Source: an uncultured Methylococcaceae bacterium
Lineage (GTDB): Bacteria > Pseudomonadota > Gammaproteobacteria > Methylococcales > Methylomonadaceae
DNA: 64,000 bases
Assembly (NCBI GenBank): GCA_903917345.1
Contig: CAIXAE010000008.1
Coordinates: 1 to 64,000 of the forward strand
Direction of reading: 5' to 3'
Every line of letters begins with the position of its first letter. Within the stretch, counting starts at the first letter, position 1. Made by a program: the position numbers and the translations under genes. Shown here piece after piece: positions 8,829-19,070 of the stretch. The notes under the pieces are model-generated. The model was not told the origin of the DNA, did no database searches, and was given only the letters and a program-made list of their open reading frames with translations.

Positions 8829-10355
8829 TTATTTTTTTATGCTTAAGATGGAAAATGGTAACGCAAATAATAAATACAAAAACATTAGCTGTGGTATGGT
8901 TCGTAACAAATCAATTACTATATTATTTAAACCGTCTCCATTTAAAAAAGTAAATATATTGAAGGCTATTAAAAGTATGAAGGGTGAAAAAAAAATTTTT
9001 CCATTTACATGTTTATAAAACGAATCAAACAATGAATAAACAATAGGTATAAACATTAGAAGTAAAACATAAAAAAATGGTCCCATAAGAATAAGGCCAT
9101 GAACCACTATTGACCCCGTCCTATAACCACCTAGACTAAATTCAGTTCCTGAAACAAGGGAATAAATAGCGTCACCTATTGAAAATTCAAAGTCAGTTTT
9201 ATTAAAGCCAGTTATAAATACGTTCAAAATTGGTGCTGGCAATATCGCCCATATTTTGTTTATTGATATATCCAATAACTGCGAAGCATCTTGTTGTGTT
9301 AATAGCTTGTAATAACTAAGCATATTGTCATCAAACTTGATCGTGATTAGTCTTGCAAAAATAGAATTAGAAATATATGTTTCATTATATGCATTGTTAA
9401 TTGCATATTTAGTCATTTCGTCATATGCGGCAATTTCATTAGGATCTAAGAAAACGCTGATAGTATCATTGATCATTGTCAACCCAGATACGCCTTCACG
9501 ATTGGCACGTACAATAAGCATAGCTTTGGATATGCCTGAAATAAAATAGAATAAAAAACCAAGTGGGATTAGCCAGAAAAAAAATTTCATTAATTGTTGC
9601 TTGTTTATCTTGAAATATCCAGTTACCCAAAAGAGCATGTAAATTAGGATAAATGTAAATATAGGGGCTGCAAAAAATCCCCTTGAGTTTTTTATGAAGG
9701 CAATTACAATCAGTAGAAATGTATATAAAAATATTAGATTTGATTTAAAACTTGAGTCTTTATTCGACACAGTAAATCTATTTAGAAATGGTATCAGATA
9801 GGGTGCAGTTACAAATGGTATAAAAGCAACCATAAATTTACCACCTATATCACCGTAGTTTATTTCTGTTCCAGTTGATTGCCAGACAGCAAACATACCA
9901 ATAAAGCCAGAAGTCCATAACATACTATTGCTCGGTATTTTAAAAAAACCGAGCCCATTGATTACTTTTGTGGAAATTGCACGAGACATCGCATGGTAAA
10001 AGCCTGATTGAGCATATAATTTATGTGCCAGCAATAAAGTTAACAACTCTATTCCACTATAAAAAAATGTTTCAATAGGATTGTTTAAATTAAAGGATAT
10101 TGGTGTCCAATTAAGAGTTTGATATAACAAAGCACCGCTTTGGTTGGTAATATTGAAACCAAAAATTATAAGGCAAGAAATAGGATAACGATAAAAATAT
10201 GCATTCTTATCAAATAAGTATGTAAATGCAATTAAACTTATGATGCATGTAATCAGAGCTGAAATAATATTTTCTATACTAAAATCTATTAAAATTTGCA
10301 GTATTAATGCTAACGCAGTACAGGTGTATATTATTTTTAGAAATTCTTCTTTCAT
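8829..10355 (-). CDS. polytopic membrane protein, probable Wzy-type polysaccharide polymerase
   Basis: About 508 residues, almost all in hydrophobic spans (a dozen or so predicted membrane segments) with a long polar stretch at about residues 290-400 that would be a periplasmic loop. This layout, next to a Wzx flippase and among glycosyltransferases, is that of Wzy/O-antigen polymerases, which join repeat units on the periplasmic face. Primary sequence is weakly conserved in this family, so the call rests on topology and context. The ATG at 10355 was preferred over a TTG five codons upstream. The gene is visibly more AT-rich than the flanking housekeeping genes. Confidence 0.7.
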   Translation of the reverse strand: MKEEFLKIIYTCTALALILQILIDFSIENIISALITCIISLIAFTYLFDKNAYFYRYPISCLIIFGFNITNQSGALLYQTLNWTPISFNLNNPIETFFYSGIELLTLLLAHKLYAQSGFYHAMSRAISTKVINGLGFFKIPSNSMLWTSGFIGMFAVWQSTGTEINYGDIGGKFMVAFIPFVTAPYLIPFLNRFTVSNKDSSFKSNLIFLYTFLLIVIAFIKNSRGFFAAPIFTFILIYMLFWVTGYFKINKQQLMKFFFWLIPLGFLFYFISGISKAMLIVRANREGVSGLTMINDTISVFLDPNEIAAYDEMTKYAINNAYNETYISNSIFARLITIKFDDNMLSYYKLLTQQDASQLLDISINKIWAILPAPILNVFITGFNKTDFEFSIGDAIYSLVSGTEFSLGGYRTGSIVVHGLILMGPFFYVLLLMFIPIVYSLFDSFYKHVNGKIFFSPFILLIAFNIFTFLNGDGLNNIVIDLLRTIPQLMFLYLLFALPFSILSIKK

Positions 10356-10359
10356 ATAT

Positions 10360-11865
10360 TTAGGTAACAATATTTTTAATTTTAGTGAGCGCTAGCTGTG
10401 GCATTTCGTGAATAAATAAGCCTAAAAAAATTAAAAAAAGAAGGGCTGAAGCAGACAAATAAATATTATTAATTGTTTGATAATTGGCTTTAACATATAT
10501 TAAAACTACTGCTATCAATGCAGTAATTAAGGTTAAAGAAAACATTTTCCACGACCATAGCATTTTATTTTTTCTTAACCATCGGGTGGCAAAATAAACC
10601 AAAAACAAACAGCTTATGCCTTCAGCTAGTACTAATACTTTCGCAGCACCTTGCACACCCAGTTTAGGCGTAAAATAAATAACACCAAAAATTACAATTA
10701 AGGTCGTTAATACAGAAATAAAAAGCTGTTCTTTTAGTAAATTATTGCCTTGTAAAACAGCTACTGCAGGTTGCCCAATGGCATAGATGATTAATGCCAC
10801 CGAAAACAGTCCAAAAACAGTGGGATCGTATTCAACTTTACCCCTAGTCCACATTGAGAAAATATCAGGCATTATGTATTGCAAAACAACTAGGGTAGGT
10901 GCGAGTAAAATTACTGTAGTAAACCAAACAAAAGCTAGTGTTGCATCGGTACGATCTTGATCGTTAGACTTAAGAAAACGCATTAATTCAGGGAGTATAG
11001 GATTAGTAATTGTACCTATCCCTTGCATAACTATATTACTGGCCGTCCGCATAGTAGAAAAAGCAGTCATTTCCTTAATACCGACCAAGGCGCTAAGAAA
11101 TATTCTTAGACCTTGCTGCCTAAGTAGCTCAAGAAAGGTATTGATTGCAACAGCAAAAGATTTTTTAATATTTCTAAAGCCTAAACTCCAGTCTGGCTTA
11201 ACTGGATAAATATTGTTTTTAGTTAATATGTTCCAGAAGTCAAAATATAAGGGGATATTATAAAATAGATTAGCCATTGCAATTGCAACTGTGGTCATTA
11301 AAATCCCCTCACCTAAAAGCAGGGCAATTATTGAAGCAAGTAAAGTAATAATTGCGCCCCATACACCCCACCAAGCGTTTCTTGGATAGTATCCTAATGG
11401 CGCAAGTAGTCTTCCGGCCAAGCCGCCAATACAGCTGATTAATAACCAAATAATAGATTGAATTATTAATGCGGAGGTTGCTTCCTTTATTAACGAAGTA
11501 TCTAACTTGTTTGTTGGATCAAATATCGAATTCAAAAAACCAAAGTAAACTAGTAAGATAATAATGCTTAATTCAATTAAACCTAAAATTAGAGCATAGG
11601 GAATTGCTGAATAAAATATAAGTGATAACCTTTGTTTGTTCTGAACACCGCATTTTAAAAATTCAAAACCGATAAAATTTTGGTGACCAAAACTTAATAT
11701 GGTCGATAAACCAGTAACTGATTGAATAATCAGCCAGCAACCATATTGATCCAATGTCCAATGACTTAGAAATATCGGCACCAAAGCTACTTGCCCAATG
11801 AGAGTTACAGCAATCTTTGACCATGCAGCAACACTTCCCGAGAAAATACGTTTGGTAGCGGTCAT
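10360..11865 (-). CDS. wzx: Wzx-type polysaccharide flippase (MOP superfamily)
   Basis: A 501-residue membrane protein with about 12-14 predicted helices. It opens MTATKRIFSGSVAAWSKIAVTLIGQVALVPIFLSH when read through, and the RIFSGSVAAW start with a following polar-aromatic segment is characteristic of Wzx/RfbX exporters. It should flip undecaprenyl-linked repeat units across the cytoplasmic membrane. Its position immediately before the Wzy-like gene and inside the glycosyltransferase operon supports this. AT-rich like its neighbours. Confidence 0.85.
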   Translation of the reverse strand: MTATKRIFSGSVAAWSKIAVTLIGQVALVPIFLSHWTLDQYGCWLIIQSVTGLSTILSFGHQNFIGFEFLKCGVQNKQRLSLIFYSAIPYALILGLIELSIIILLVYFGFLNSIFDPTNKLDTSLIKEATSALIIQSIIWLLISCIGGLAGRLLAPLGYYPRNAWWGVWGAIITLLASIIALLLGEGILMTTVAIAMANLFYNIPLYFDFWNILTKNNIYPVKPDWSLGFRNIKKSFAVAINTFLELLRQQGLRIFLSALVGIKEMTAFSTMRTASNIVMQGIGTITNPILPELMRFLKSNDQDRTDATLAFVWFTTVILLAPTLVVLQYIMPDIFSMWTRGKVEYDPTVFGLFSVALIIYAIGQPAVAVLQGNNLLKEQLFISVLTTLIVIFGVIYFTPKLGVQGAAKVLVLAEGISCLFLVYFATRWLRKNKMLWSWKMFSLTLITALIAVVLIYVKANYQTINNIYLSASALLFLIFLGLFIHEMPQLALTKIKNIVT

Positions 11866-11870
11866 AAAAA

Positions 11871-12668
11871 TTAGAATCCGGTTAGATTTCTATAAGTTTT
11901 TATTTCTTCAAGACTACCTTGTTGAAAATAAAATAATTTATCATTAAAGTTAATTGGTCGCACTCTGCCATAACCAAAAGGAAGAGTTTCGTAGTTTTTA
12001 AATAAGGGTAATAATCGTTGGAGTAAAATTGTTGATGCGCGTCTAATTATTTTTTTGTTATCCCAAGAAACAAGACCTAATAATGGCAACTGATTAAGTG
12101 TGGATGCTGCATACATGAATTTAAATTCAGGCTGTATTTGTCGGTCAGTAAAGTTAATTGAGTGCAGAGCCGCTAAAAACTTTCTGATACCTTTTTTATT
12201 GGCTGCGAAAATGGATTGTTCAATATCACCATATTTCCCACCATTTCCAAATACCAGGTCATTTTTTGTCAGACATTTTTTTATTTTATCCACCAAGCCA
12301 TGGCCATAAACTAAAGCATCTTGTTCAATATATAAAAACATTTCAACATCATTAAGTAGAGCATATTCCAAACCCATAATAATTGAAGCCATATATCCAC
12401 AATAATGTGTTGTGCAATTTTGTGAATGGCCTGGATTCTTTAGTAATTCGATATATTGAACGGGTGTTGTCGAATATAAGCTGTCATTTGGTTTAATGGG
12501 TGACGCGGAATCAACAATCAAAACATGATCTGGCTGAACAAAAGAGTCCATGGATTTCCACCACAAAGATCGAAAATCCCTTGATCTAATAAAATCATCA
12601 CCAAAAGTCTGGTAGGGTCTAGGGGCATCATTCGAATACCATCCTGTACAAACCAATTCACATTTCAT
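11871..12668 (-). CDS. putative GT-A type glycosyltransferase
   Basis: A 265-residue cytoplasmic protein, not firmly recognised. The N-terminus KCELVCTGWYSN, the segment VLIVDSASPI near residue 50, and MFLYIEQDALVYGHG near 110-125 resemble the first strands and acidic metal-binding region of GT-A enzymes. EQD would take the place of the DxD motif. It lies six bases from wzx and 14 bases after fcl, so it is co-transcribed with polysaccharide genes. A sugar-transfer function is inferred from this context. Confidence 0.6.
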   Translation of the reverse strand: MKCELVCTGWYSNDAPRPYQTFGDDFIRSRDFRSLWWKSMDSFVQPDHVLIVDSASPIKPNDSLYSTTPVQYIELLKNPGHSQNCTTHYCGYMASIIMGLEYALLNDVEMFLYIEQDALVYGHGLVDKIKKCLTKNDLVFGNGGKYGDIEQSIFAANKKGIRKFLAALHSINFTDRQIQPEFKFMYAASTLNQLPLLGLVSWDNKKIIRRASTILLQRLLPLFKNYETLPFGYGRVRPINFNDKLFYFQQGSLEEIKTYRNLTGF

Positions 12669-12682
12669 GTTTAATTATCCAA

Positions 12683-13684
12683 TTAAATAGCTAAGATTAC
12701 AGGGAGTGCTCTGTTATCACTAAAATTATTCTGATGCGCAACATACCACTGATAAGTATCTGCCAAGCCAGCTTTTAAGCCGATATTCGGCTGCCAGCCT
12801 AAGGCTTTAATTTTTGTGTTGTCCATGAGTTTTCTGGGTGTGCCATCGGGTTTGGTGCTGTCCCAGATAATGTCGCCTGTAAAACCCACTACTGCTTGAA
12901 TGGTTTCGGCTAGTTCTTTAATGGTGACATCCACACCGGTGCCCACATTAAGATGCGATAGCATAGGTGCGGTGTTGCTTTGGTAGTGTGCTGTACTTAA
13001 ACCTAATACATGGATGCTGGCCGCCGCCATATCATCCACGTGTAAAAACTCACGCATCGCAGTGCCAGAACCCCAAAGGGTTACGGTAGCTGAGTGATTA
13101 ACTTTAGCATCATGAAACTTTCTTATCATGGCAGGAATTACATGACTATTTTCTAAATGAAAGTTATCGTTATGGCCGTATAGATTAGTCGGCATCACAG
13201 ATCTATAATCGGTACCGTATTGACGGTTATAAGATTCACAGAGTTTAATGCCGGCAATTTTAGCGATGGCATAAGGTTCATTGGTGGCCTCTAATACACC
13301 GGTTAATAGGGCATCTTCTTGCATGGGTTGCGGCACCGCTTTTGGATAGATACACGAGCTGCCTAAAAAGAGTAGGTTCTGACAGCCGGCTGCCCACGCT
13401 TGATGGATAACATTGGCCTCTACCATTAAATTTTGATAGATAAATTCAGCGGGGTAAGTATTATTAGCATGAATGCCACCTACTTTAGCGGCGGCTAATA
13501 TGACATAGTCGGGCTTTTCGTGCTGCATAAAGTCTTTAACGGCCCGTTGATCCAATAAATCCAATTTAGCATGTGAGCAGACCACAATATTTGTGTGGCC
13601 GGCGGCTATTAATTGTTTAACGATAGCCGAGCCCACCATACCGCGATGCCCCGCTACATAGATCTTAGCGTGTTTATTAATCAT
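12683..13684 (-). CDS. fcl: GDP-L-fucose synthase
   Basis: About 333 residues; an extended SDR that epimerises and reduces GDP-4-keto-6-deoxy-mannose to GDP-L-fucose with NADPH. Seen are [11 protein letters not shown] (Rossmann motif, near residue 12), [11 protein letters not shown] near 105 and [14 protein letters not shown] near 135 containing the catalytic Tyr and Lys. The ATG at 13684 follows the gmd stop by three bases. An in-frame TTG directly before it is possible but less likely. Length matches the family. It works directly after Gmd. Confidence 0.95.
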   Translation of the reverse strand: MINKHAKIYVAGHRGMVGSAIVKQLIAAGHTNIVVCSHAKLDLLDQRAVKDFMQHEKPDYVILAAAKVGGIHANNTYPAEFIYQNLMVEANVIHQAWAAGCQNLLFLGSSCIYPKAVPQPMQEDALLTGVLEATNEPYAIAKIAGIKLCESYNRQYGTDYRSVMPTNLYGHNDNFHLENSHVIPAMIRKFHDAKVNHSATVTLWGSGTAMREFLHVDDMAAASIHVLGLSTAHYQSNTAPMLSHLNVGTGVDVTIKELAETIQAVVGFTGDIIWDSTKPDGTPRKLMDNTKIKALGWQPNIGLKAGLADTYQWYVAHQNNFSDNRALPVILAI

Positions 13685-13687
13685 CAA

Positions 13688-14809
13688 TTATTCTCTGCTC
13701 ACAGAAATGTTATAGCCTTCGCTTTTTAAAATAGCGTGTTTTTTGGCTTCATCATGGTCATACGCGACCATTTCCTTAATCATTTCTTGTAAGGTAATTT
13801 GCGGTACCCAGCCTAGCTTTTCTTTGGCTTTAGTCGGGTCACCTAATAGGGTTTCTACTTCGGCGGGTCTAAAGTAGCGGGGGTCAATAGCAACAATGAT
13901 TTGATCTAACTGCAAGCCAGGGGCTTTATCACCAATAATGGCAGATACAAAGCCTTTCTCATCTACACCGGTGCCTTCCCAACGGATGCTTACCCCTAAT
14001 TCTTGTGCTGACATTTCTATAAATTGTCTAACGGAATATTGCACGCCGGTGGCGATTACAAAATCTTCAGGTTGGTCTTGTTGCAACATCATCCATTGCA
14101 TGCGTACAAAGTCTTTCGCATGGCCCCAATCTCTTAAGGAATCCATGTTACCCATAAAAAGGCATTGCTCTAAGCCCATGGCAATATTGCTTAAGCCACG
14201 GGTAATTTTGCGCGTTACAAACGTTTCACCGCGGCGCGGAGATTCATGGTTAAACAAGATGCCGTTACAGGCATATAGCTTATAGGCTTCACGGTAATTA
14301 ACCGTAATCCAATACGCATAAAGTTTAGCGACGGCATAAGGCGATCTGGGGTAAAAAGGGGTGGTTTCTTTTTGGGGTATTTCTTGCACTAAGCCATAGA
14401 GCTCAGAAGTGGAGGCTTGATAAAAGCGGGTTTTATTTTCTAGCTTTAAAAATCGAATGGCTTCTAATAAGCGTAGTGTACCCATGCCGTCTACATCGGC
14501 TGTATATTCCGGAGACTCAAAAGACACGGCTACATGGCTCATAGCCCCAAGGTTATACACTTCATCCGGTTGGGTCTCGCTTAAAATACGCGTTAAGTTA
14601 GAGCTGTCAGTTAAGTCACCGTAATGTAGATGAAATTTTGAATGCGTAATGTGCGGATCTTGATAAATATGATCAATACGTTGCGTGTTAAATAAAGAGG
14701 AACGTCGTTTAATGCCATGTACTTCATAACCTTTTTCTAATAAAAACTCAGCAAGATAAGAGCCGTCTTGGCCTGTAATACCGGTAATTAATGCAACTTT
14801 GTTTGTCAT
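13688..14809 (-). CDS. gmd: GDP-mannose 4,6-dehydratase
   Basis: A 373-residue extended SDR converting GDP-mannose to GDP-4-keto-6-deoxymannose, the first committed step to GDP-L-fucose. Diagnostic segments are [20 protein letters not shown] near residue 8, [20 protein letters not shown], the catalytic STSELYG and [10 protein letters not shown], and [18 protein letters not shown]. Length is standard. It is paired with fcl, so the polysaccharide very probably contains L-fucose or another sugar derived from the same intermediate. Confidence 0.97.
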   Translation of the reverse strand: MTNKVALITGITGQDGSYLAEFLLEKGYEVHGIKRRSSLFNTQRIDHIYQDPHITHSKFHLHYGDLTDSSNLTRILSETQPDEVYNLGAMSHVAVSFESPEYTADVDGMGTLRLLEAIRFLKLENKTRFYQASTSELYGLVQEIPQKETTPFYPRSPYAVAKLYAYWITVNYREAYKLYACNGILFNHESPRRGETFVTRKITRGLSNIAMGLEQCLFMGNMDSLRDWGHAKDFVRMQWMMLQQDQPEDFVIATGVQYSVRQFIEMSAQELGVSIRWEGTGVDEKGFVSAIIGDKAPGLQLDQIIVAIDPRYFRPAEVETLLGDPTKAKEKLGWVPQITLQEMIKEMVAYDHDEAKKHAILKSEGYNISVSRE

Positions 14810-14834
14810 ATTTTTCTCTTCTTTATTAAGGTGA

Positions 14835-16208
14835 TCAGTACGCGTTTTTATCTATAAAACCATGGAATAGTGTTAAAAAGACGATTTTAAGATCTAAACC
14901 CACAGACCAGGTTTGGATGTATTTAATGTCATATTCGATACGTTTTTCCATTTTGACTAAGGTGTCAGTTTCGCCGCGCCAGCCATTGATCTGCGCTAAT
15001 CCGGTAATGCCGGGTTTAACTTTGTGCCGTAACATATAGCCGGTAATTTGTTTGCGATATTCTTCATTATGGGCGTTGGCATGGGGGCGGGGCCCTACCA
15101 CAGACAGCACGCCTTGCAGTACATTAATAAACTGTGGCAATTCATCTAATGAGGTTTTTCTTAAGAACCTGCCTAAGCGCGTGATGCGTACATCATTCTT
15201 TTGCGCTTGTGGCACGTGGGGGCCATCTTCGCACACGGTCATACTTCTAAATTTCCACACATTAATCACCTGGCCATCTAAGCCATATCGGCGTTGTTTA
15301 AATAATATGGGGCCTTTAGATGTCAATTTTATAGCGATGGCAATGGCCAACATAATCGGCCAGATTAATAACAATATAAGACTGGCTAAAATGATATCTA
15401 AGCTGCGTTTTATGATGCCGTTTATGCCATGTACGGGCGCTGTAAATACGTTAATAATGGATAAACCCGCAAATTCTGATAGGTTGGACTTCATGATATT
15501 GGTGACAAATAAATCAGGAATAATATAAACAGAGGCCGTGGTATCGGCTAAATCCACTAACAGATTTTCTATGTCGACTTTATTGTTAAGCGTTAAAGTG
15601 ATGTACACATCTTTTATATAACCCGCCTTTACTGCGCTTAATAATTCGTGGATGGGTTTTGTTGGCGTGTTACTGCTTAGTAGTAAGCTTGGGGTAAAAT
15701 CATAGACACCGTATAAATTAATCCAGGGCCACTGTAAGGTGTTTAGGTTGTTTAAAAACTGTGTGCTGGTATCGTCGTTTCCTACCACTGCGATGGCTAC
15801 CTTTTTATGGCCATTATTAAAACTAATCAGGCTGATAAGTGGGCGAATGGTCAACAGTAAAATCGGTACGGAGATCATCCAACTTATCATCACTATTCTA
15901 GAAAAGTCATCTGATTCTTTTCTAACAAATAACCAAAGCACCACCATAAAACACACACTAAGCCAAGTCGCTAGTTGCTTTTTAAAGTTTAAATACAGGT
16001 GGCTAAACGTGTTTAATTGGTACAAGCCTATTATGCTCGCTAAGAGGTAATACAGGCCTATGCTACCGAGTAACAAATAGAGCTCTTTTTCTGAGAAGTT
16101 TGTGCCCCTTAATACGGTCGCCCAATAATACATACCCAATATTATTAAGCCGTCCGTCAGTTTTAACAGCGCTGCATGTATCGTTGCAATTCCAATAGAT
16201 CTTGACAT
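14835..16208 (-). CDS. wcaJ: undecaprenyl-phosphate glucose-1-phosphate transferase, WcaJ-type
   Basis: A 457-residue polyisoprenyl-phosphate hexose-1-phosphate transferase that starts repeat-unit assembly. Four N-terminal hydrophobic spans come before a Rossmann-like region ([10 protein letters not shown] near residue 135). A membrane re-entrant segment near 265-290 leads into the catalytic domain with [43 protein letters not shown] and [19 protein letters not shown]. It is the first gene of the minus-strand arm and diverges from the export arm. Glucose is the usual substrate of close relatives; galactose is possible. Confidence 0.93.
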   Translation of the reverse strand: MSRSIGIATIHAALLKLTDGLIILGMYYWATVLRGTNFSEKELYLLLGSIGLYYLLASIIGLYQLNTFSHLYLNFKKQLATWLSVCFMVVLWLFVRKESDDFSRIVMISWMISVPILLLTIRPLISLISFNNGHKKVAIAVVGNDDTSTQFLNNLNTLQWPWINLYGVYDFTPSLLLSSNTPTKPIHELLSAVKAGYIKDVYITLTLNNKVDIENLLVDLADTTASVYIIPDLFVTNIMKSNLSEFAGLSIINVFTAPVHGINGIIKRSLDIILASLILLLIWPIMLAIAIAIKLTSKGPILFKQRRYGLDGQVINVWKFRSMTVCEDGPHVPQAQKNDVRITRLGRFLRKTSLDELPQFINVLQGVLSVVGPRPHANAHNEEYRKQITGYMLRHKVKPGITGLAQINGWRGETDTLVKMEKRIEYDIKYIQTWSVGLDLKIVFLTLFHGFIDKNAY

Positions 16209-16452
16209 AGTGATAAATGTGTTTTGTTAAAGTGTGTTAACAATATACACCGGTAAACATTGCATAATGTTGCTTAACAATTCAATTTAAGGAAAGCGTA
16301 TTGCGCGAACATTAGCGCTATAAATGCTTAATATTCTGTGCGTTACTCGAAACATACTGCAATGTAATGCAAACAAATTAACATTTTTTGCTGTTATAGT
16401 TTATTAACATTTGAGGGTAATGAGGTTCGTTAATTTATATGAGGTGTGTGCA
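16209..16452. promoter_or_regulatory. divergent intergenic region of the polysaccharide locus
   Basis: These 244 bp separate the divergent wcaJ and export arms and must hold both promoters. The stretch is AT-rich with several near -10 hexamers, for example around 16394-16408, but no promoter pair, operator or hairpin was strong enough to name. Confidence 0.4.
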
Positions 16453-17133
16453 ATGAAAAATAACTTTAGATCTACGGTATTATTTATATCACTTCTGTTT
16501 ACGCTGTCTGTTCAAGCCGATGTTATTTCAGACTTTACAACAGCGGTAGCGGCCAATCCCGCTAATGTTATACAACTGACGGTTGATGCTATTAAAGCGT
16601 CACCTGATGATGCGGCGGCCATTACAACCATAGCGATAAAAGCGGCGCCTAATTTTGCGGTGTCAATCACTTCAGCCGCTATTACGGTTGCGCCCAATTC
16701 TGCGGCAGCCATTACGTTAGCCGCGGTTTCTGCCGCACCCACTACATTATCGCAGGCCATTATTACTGCAGCCACCACGGCGGCGCCTACTTTAACCATG
16801 GCGGCTGTTAATACACCCACTACAAGTACCATTGCTTCTATTACGTCATCACTTTCTATGCCATCAACTGCACCGAATGGTTTTAATTCTTTAATTACAC
16901 CGAGTGTTACTGCCCCGGCTTCTGAGGCACAGGTCTTGCCTGTGGCAGTCACAAATGATGTGCTGATTTCTGTATTAAATAAAGGCATAAGTGATTGTGG
17001 CTCTGACATTACCTGCCGGCAGCAAGTGACTAAAGAAGTTACGGGCTTAGCCTCTACTATCTTAACGGGGACCCAATTGCAAACTGCAGAAGCCCTGATT
17101 GTGCAAACTTCAAATTCAGCCAGTCCCAATTAA
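16453..17133 (+). CDS. exported alanine-rich protein with 15-residue tandem repeats
   Basis: A 226-residue protein. The ATG at 16453 was chosen because GAGGTG lies six to seven bases upstream and a signal peptide follows immediately (MKNNFRSTVLFISLLFTLSV, cut at VQA). The mature part begins with six units of 15 residues, from AVAANPANVIQLTVD through AIKAAPNFAVSITSA to AATTAAPTLTMAAVN. Each has a fixed Pro at position 6 and a helical, Ala-rich profile, suggesting a small alpha-solenoid. A Thr/Ser/Pro-rich linker and a C-terminal helical domain with two cysteines (DCGSDITC) follow. It heads the export operon, three bases before the barrel gene. Function unknown; a periplasmic scaffold is plausible. 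Confidence 0.8.
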   Translation: MKNNFRSTVLFISLLFTLSVQADVISDFTTAVAANPANVIQLTVDAIKASPDDAAAITTIAIKAAPNFAVSITSAAITVAPNSAAAITLAAVSAAPTTLSQAIITAATTAAPTLTMAAVNTPTTSTIASITSSLSMPSTAPNGFNSLITPSVTAPASEAQVLPVAVTNDVLISVLNKGISDCGSDITCRQQVTKEVTGLASTILTGTQLQTAEALIVQTSNSASPN

Positions 17134-17136
17134 GCT

Positions 17137-18432
17137 ATGAAAAAACTACTGGGCTTTATAGTTATAAACGTCCTTAGTATTAATTCTGTGTTGGCCTATA
17201 CCACTGAGGATGATGCTGCGTTTTTTAAAGAACGGGACAGTGAGGCTTATACGCCAAAGGGTTTAAGAGCCGGTTCCTTTAAGTTTTTACCCAGTATGGC
17301 GGTGACTAACGAATATAACACCAACATTTATATGCGCGATAAAGCCTATAAGACACCGGATAGCTTTATCGCACACTATAAGCCAGGTGTGAGTGTGAGT
17401 TCTGATTGGACGCGACATGTTTTAAATTTTTACATGAACACTGATGTGACTCAATTTGCCACGTTACCTGATCAAAATAATTATCATGATGTGTTAACTA
17501 AAATCGATGGTCGATTAGACTTAACGCGGGATAGTTTTTTTACCGGCGGATTTGCTTTTAATAATCTCCATGAGAACAGGGGTTCACCAGATCAGATTAA
17601 TGGCATTGGCCCTACTTTTTACAGCTCAAAAATAACAGACAGCTTTTATTACCAAAAATTTAATCGGCTGGCCATAAAGACGGGTATTAATGCGATCCGC
17701 TTAGATTACGATGATCTGCAAAGTCAAAGTTTATTAGGGACCAGCACCTTAAAAATGTCCTCAAGAAACCATTGGGAATATAAACCCATGCTGCGGTTAT
17801 CTTACGAGATTCAACCGCAATATGAAGCCTTTGCAAAGTTTGAATATAAGTGTGTTGATTACGATAGCCTGGTTTTATCAAATGGTAGTGGTGTTGCTTA
17901 TAATCGTAACGCGCTGGGATATAACGCTACGACGGGGCTTTATTTTGATTTAACGGATTTACTAACGGGCGATGTGTCCGTAGGGTATTTACAGCGTAAT
18001 TACCAAGACGCTCGTTTATCTCAATTATCCGGCATCAATGGGTTTTTAAATCTTAAATATCGCCCGACAAAGTTAACGACAGTATTAGCGCAAGTAGGGC
18101 GTGATATTAATGAAACTACGCAACAAGGGGTCTCTGGATCGCTTAATACGACGGCTAATGTCAGCGTAGAACATGAACTAATGCGCAATGTGTTATTAAA
18201 GGTGGGCGGTAATGTCGGTTATATACAATACCAAGGTTATAGCCAAAGCAACTTAAGCAATCTTTATAACCGACATGATGTGATGTATGGCGGGTTAGCG
18301 AGTGCTAAATATCTTATCAACAGAAATTTATCAACTGATGTGTCGTATACCTATTCATCACGTGATTCGAATTATCTTTATTCAAATTATGAAGTTAATC
18401 AATTGATGCTTAATCTTAGAGGACAGTTTTAA
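17137..18432 (+). CDS. outer-membrane beta-barrel protein of the polysaccharide export operon (VpsM-like)
   Basis: A 431-residue protein with a signal peptide (MKKLLGFIVINVLSINSVLA) and alternating hydrophobic and polar residues through to a C-terminal phenylalanine (LNLRGQF), the signature of an outer-membrane barrel. Segments such as PSMAVTNEYNTNIY and the even spacing of aromatic strand ends match the BBP2_2 family found beside Wza-like genes, for example VpsM. It probably forms or stabilises the outer-membrane exit for the polymer. It is three bases from its upstream neighbour and four from the export gene. Confidence 0.8.
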   Translation: MKKLLGFIVINVLSINSVLAYTTEDDAAFFKERDSEAYTPKGLRAGSFKFLPSMAVTNEYNTNIYMRDKAYKTPDSFIAHYKPGVSVSSDWTRHVLNFYMNTDVTQFATLPDQNNYHDVLTKIDGRLDLTRDSFFTGGFAFNNLHENRGSPDQINGIGPTFYSSKITDSFYYQKFNRLAIKTGINAIRLDYDDLQSQSLLGTSTLKMSSRNHWEYKPMLRLSYEIQPQYEAFAKFEYKCVDYDSLVLSNGSGVAYNRNALGYNATTGLYFDLTDLLTGDVSVGYLQRNYQDARLSQLSGINGFLNLKYRPTKLTTVLAQVGRDINETTQQGVSGSLNTTANVSVEHELMRNVLLKVGGNVGYIQYQGYSQSNLSNLYNRHDVMYGGLASAKYLINRNLSTDVSYTYSSRDSNYLYSNYEVNQLMLNLRGQF

Positions 18433-18435
18433 TTA

Positions 18436-19032
18436 ATGTGTAAGTACGGGTTTAAGTTAAAAATACTGTCTGTCATTTTTCTGTGTGGCGAGCTATTAAC
18501 CGCCTATAAGGTGCATGCAGATGAAAGTAATACACCGTTAGCTAAAAGTACGGCAGGTGTGTCTAGTGAAAATCACAGTTATAAGTTTGGTTCGGGTGAT
18601 GTGATTAAAGTGACTATCTTTAATCATGAAGATTTGTCGGGTGAATATCTTATTAATGGTGTTGGGGTCATTGCCTTGCCCTTAATAGGCGATGTGTTTA
18701 CTAAAAATTTAACCGTTAAACAGGTAGAGGAAGCGATTGTTAATAAACTCAAGCCTGATTACTTGTTAAACCCTAGAGTCAGCGTGCAAGTCTTAAATTA
18801 CCGGCCTTTTTATATTATAGGCGAAGTAAAAGAACCCAAATCTTATCCGTATGTAGATGGTATGACGTACCTTAATGCGGTTGCTATAGCCGGGGGTTTT
18901 ACTTATCGGGCCAAAGAAGACCATGTGTTAGTGATTCGTGCTAATGATGATAAAAAGAAAGAAGTTACGTTATCAATAGATGACAAAGTACTCCCCGGGG
19001 ATCAGATTCATGTTGAAGAGCGCTTTTTTTAG
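18436..19032 (+). CDS. Wza/VpsN-like polysaccharide export protein
   Basis: A 198-residue periplasmic/outer-membrane export protein. After an N-terminal signal segment, the Poly_export domain starts near residue 50 (YKFGSGDVIKVTIFNHEDLS) and an SLBB domain follows (FYIIGEVKEPKSYPYVDGMT). It lacks the C-terminal amphipathic helix and length of E. coli Wza, and the cysteine in the signal region has leucine at -1, so it does not look like a lipoprotein. In such short relatives the neighbouring barrel is thought to supply the outer-membrane pore. It works with the downstream Wzc-like kinase. Confidence 0.88.
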   Translation: MCKYGFKLKILSVIFLCGELLTAYKVHADESNTPLAKSTAGVSSENHSYKFGSGDVIKVTIFNHEDLSGEYLINGVGVIALPLIGDVFTKNLTVKQVEEAIVNKLKPDYLLNPRVSVQVLNYRPFYIIGEVKEPKSYPYVDGMTYLNAVAIAGGFTYRAKEDHVLVIRANDDKKKEVTLSIDDKVLPGDQIHVEERFF

Positions 19033-19070
19033 TTTTTACCCTCTATTTACATACCGAGAATATCCAAGCA

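Noticed and set aside
16290-16306. Sigma-54 type promoter upstream of the export arm
   Set aside because: A GG-N10-GC spacing occurs near 16291, but the flanking bases do not fit the TGGCAC/TTGC consensus, so it is not better than chance.
16512-17129. Long open frame on the minus strand opposite the 15-residue-repeat gene
   Set aside because: It is a by-product of GCN-rich, low-complexity codons. The plus-strand frame has a signal peptide, ribosome-binding site and operon context; the minus frame has none.
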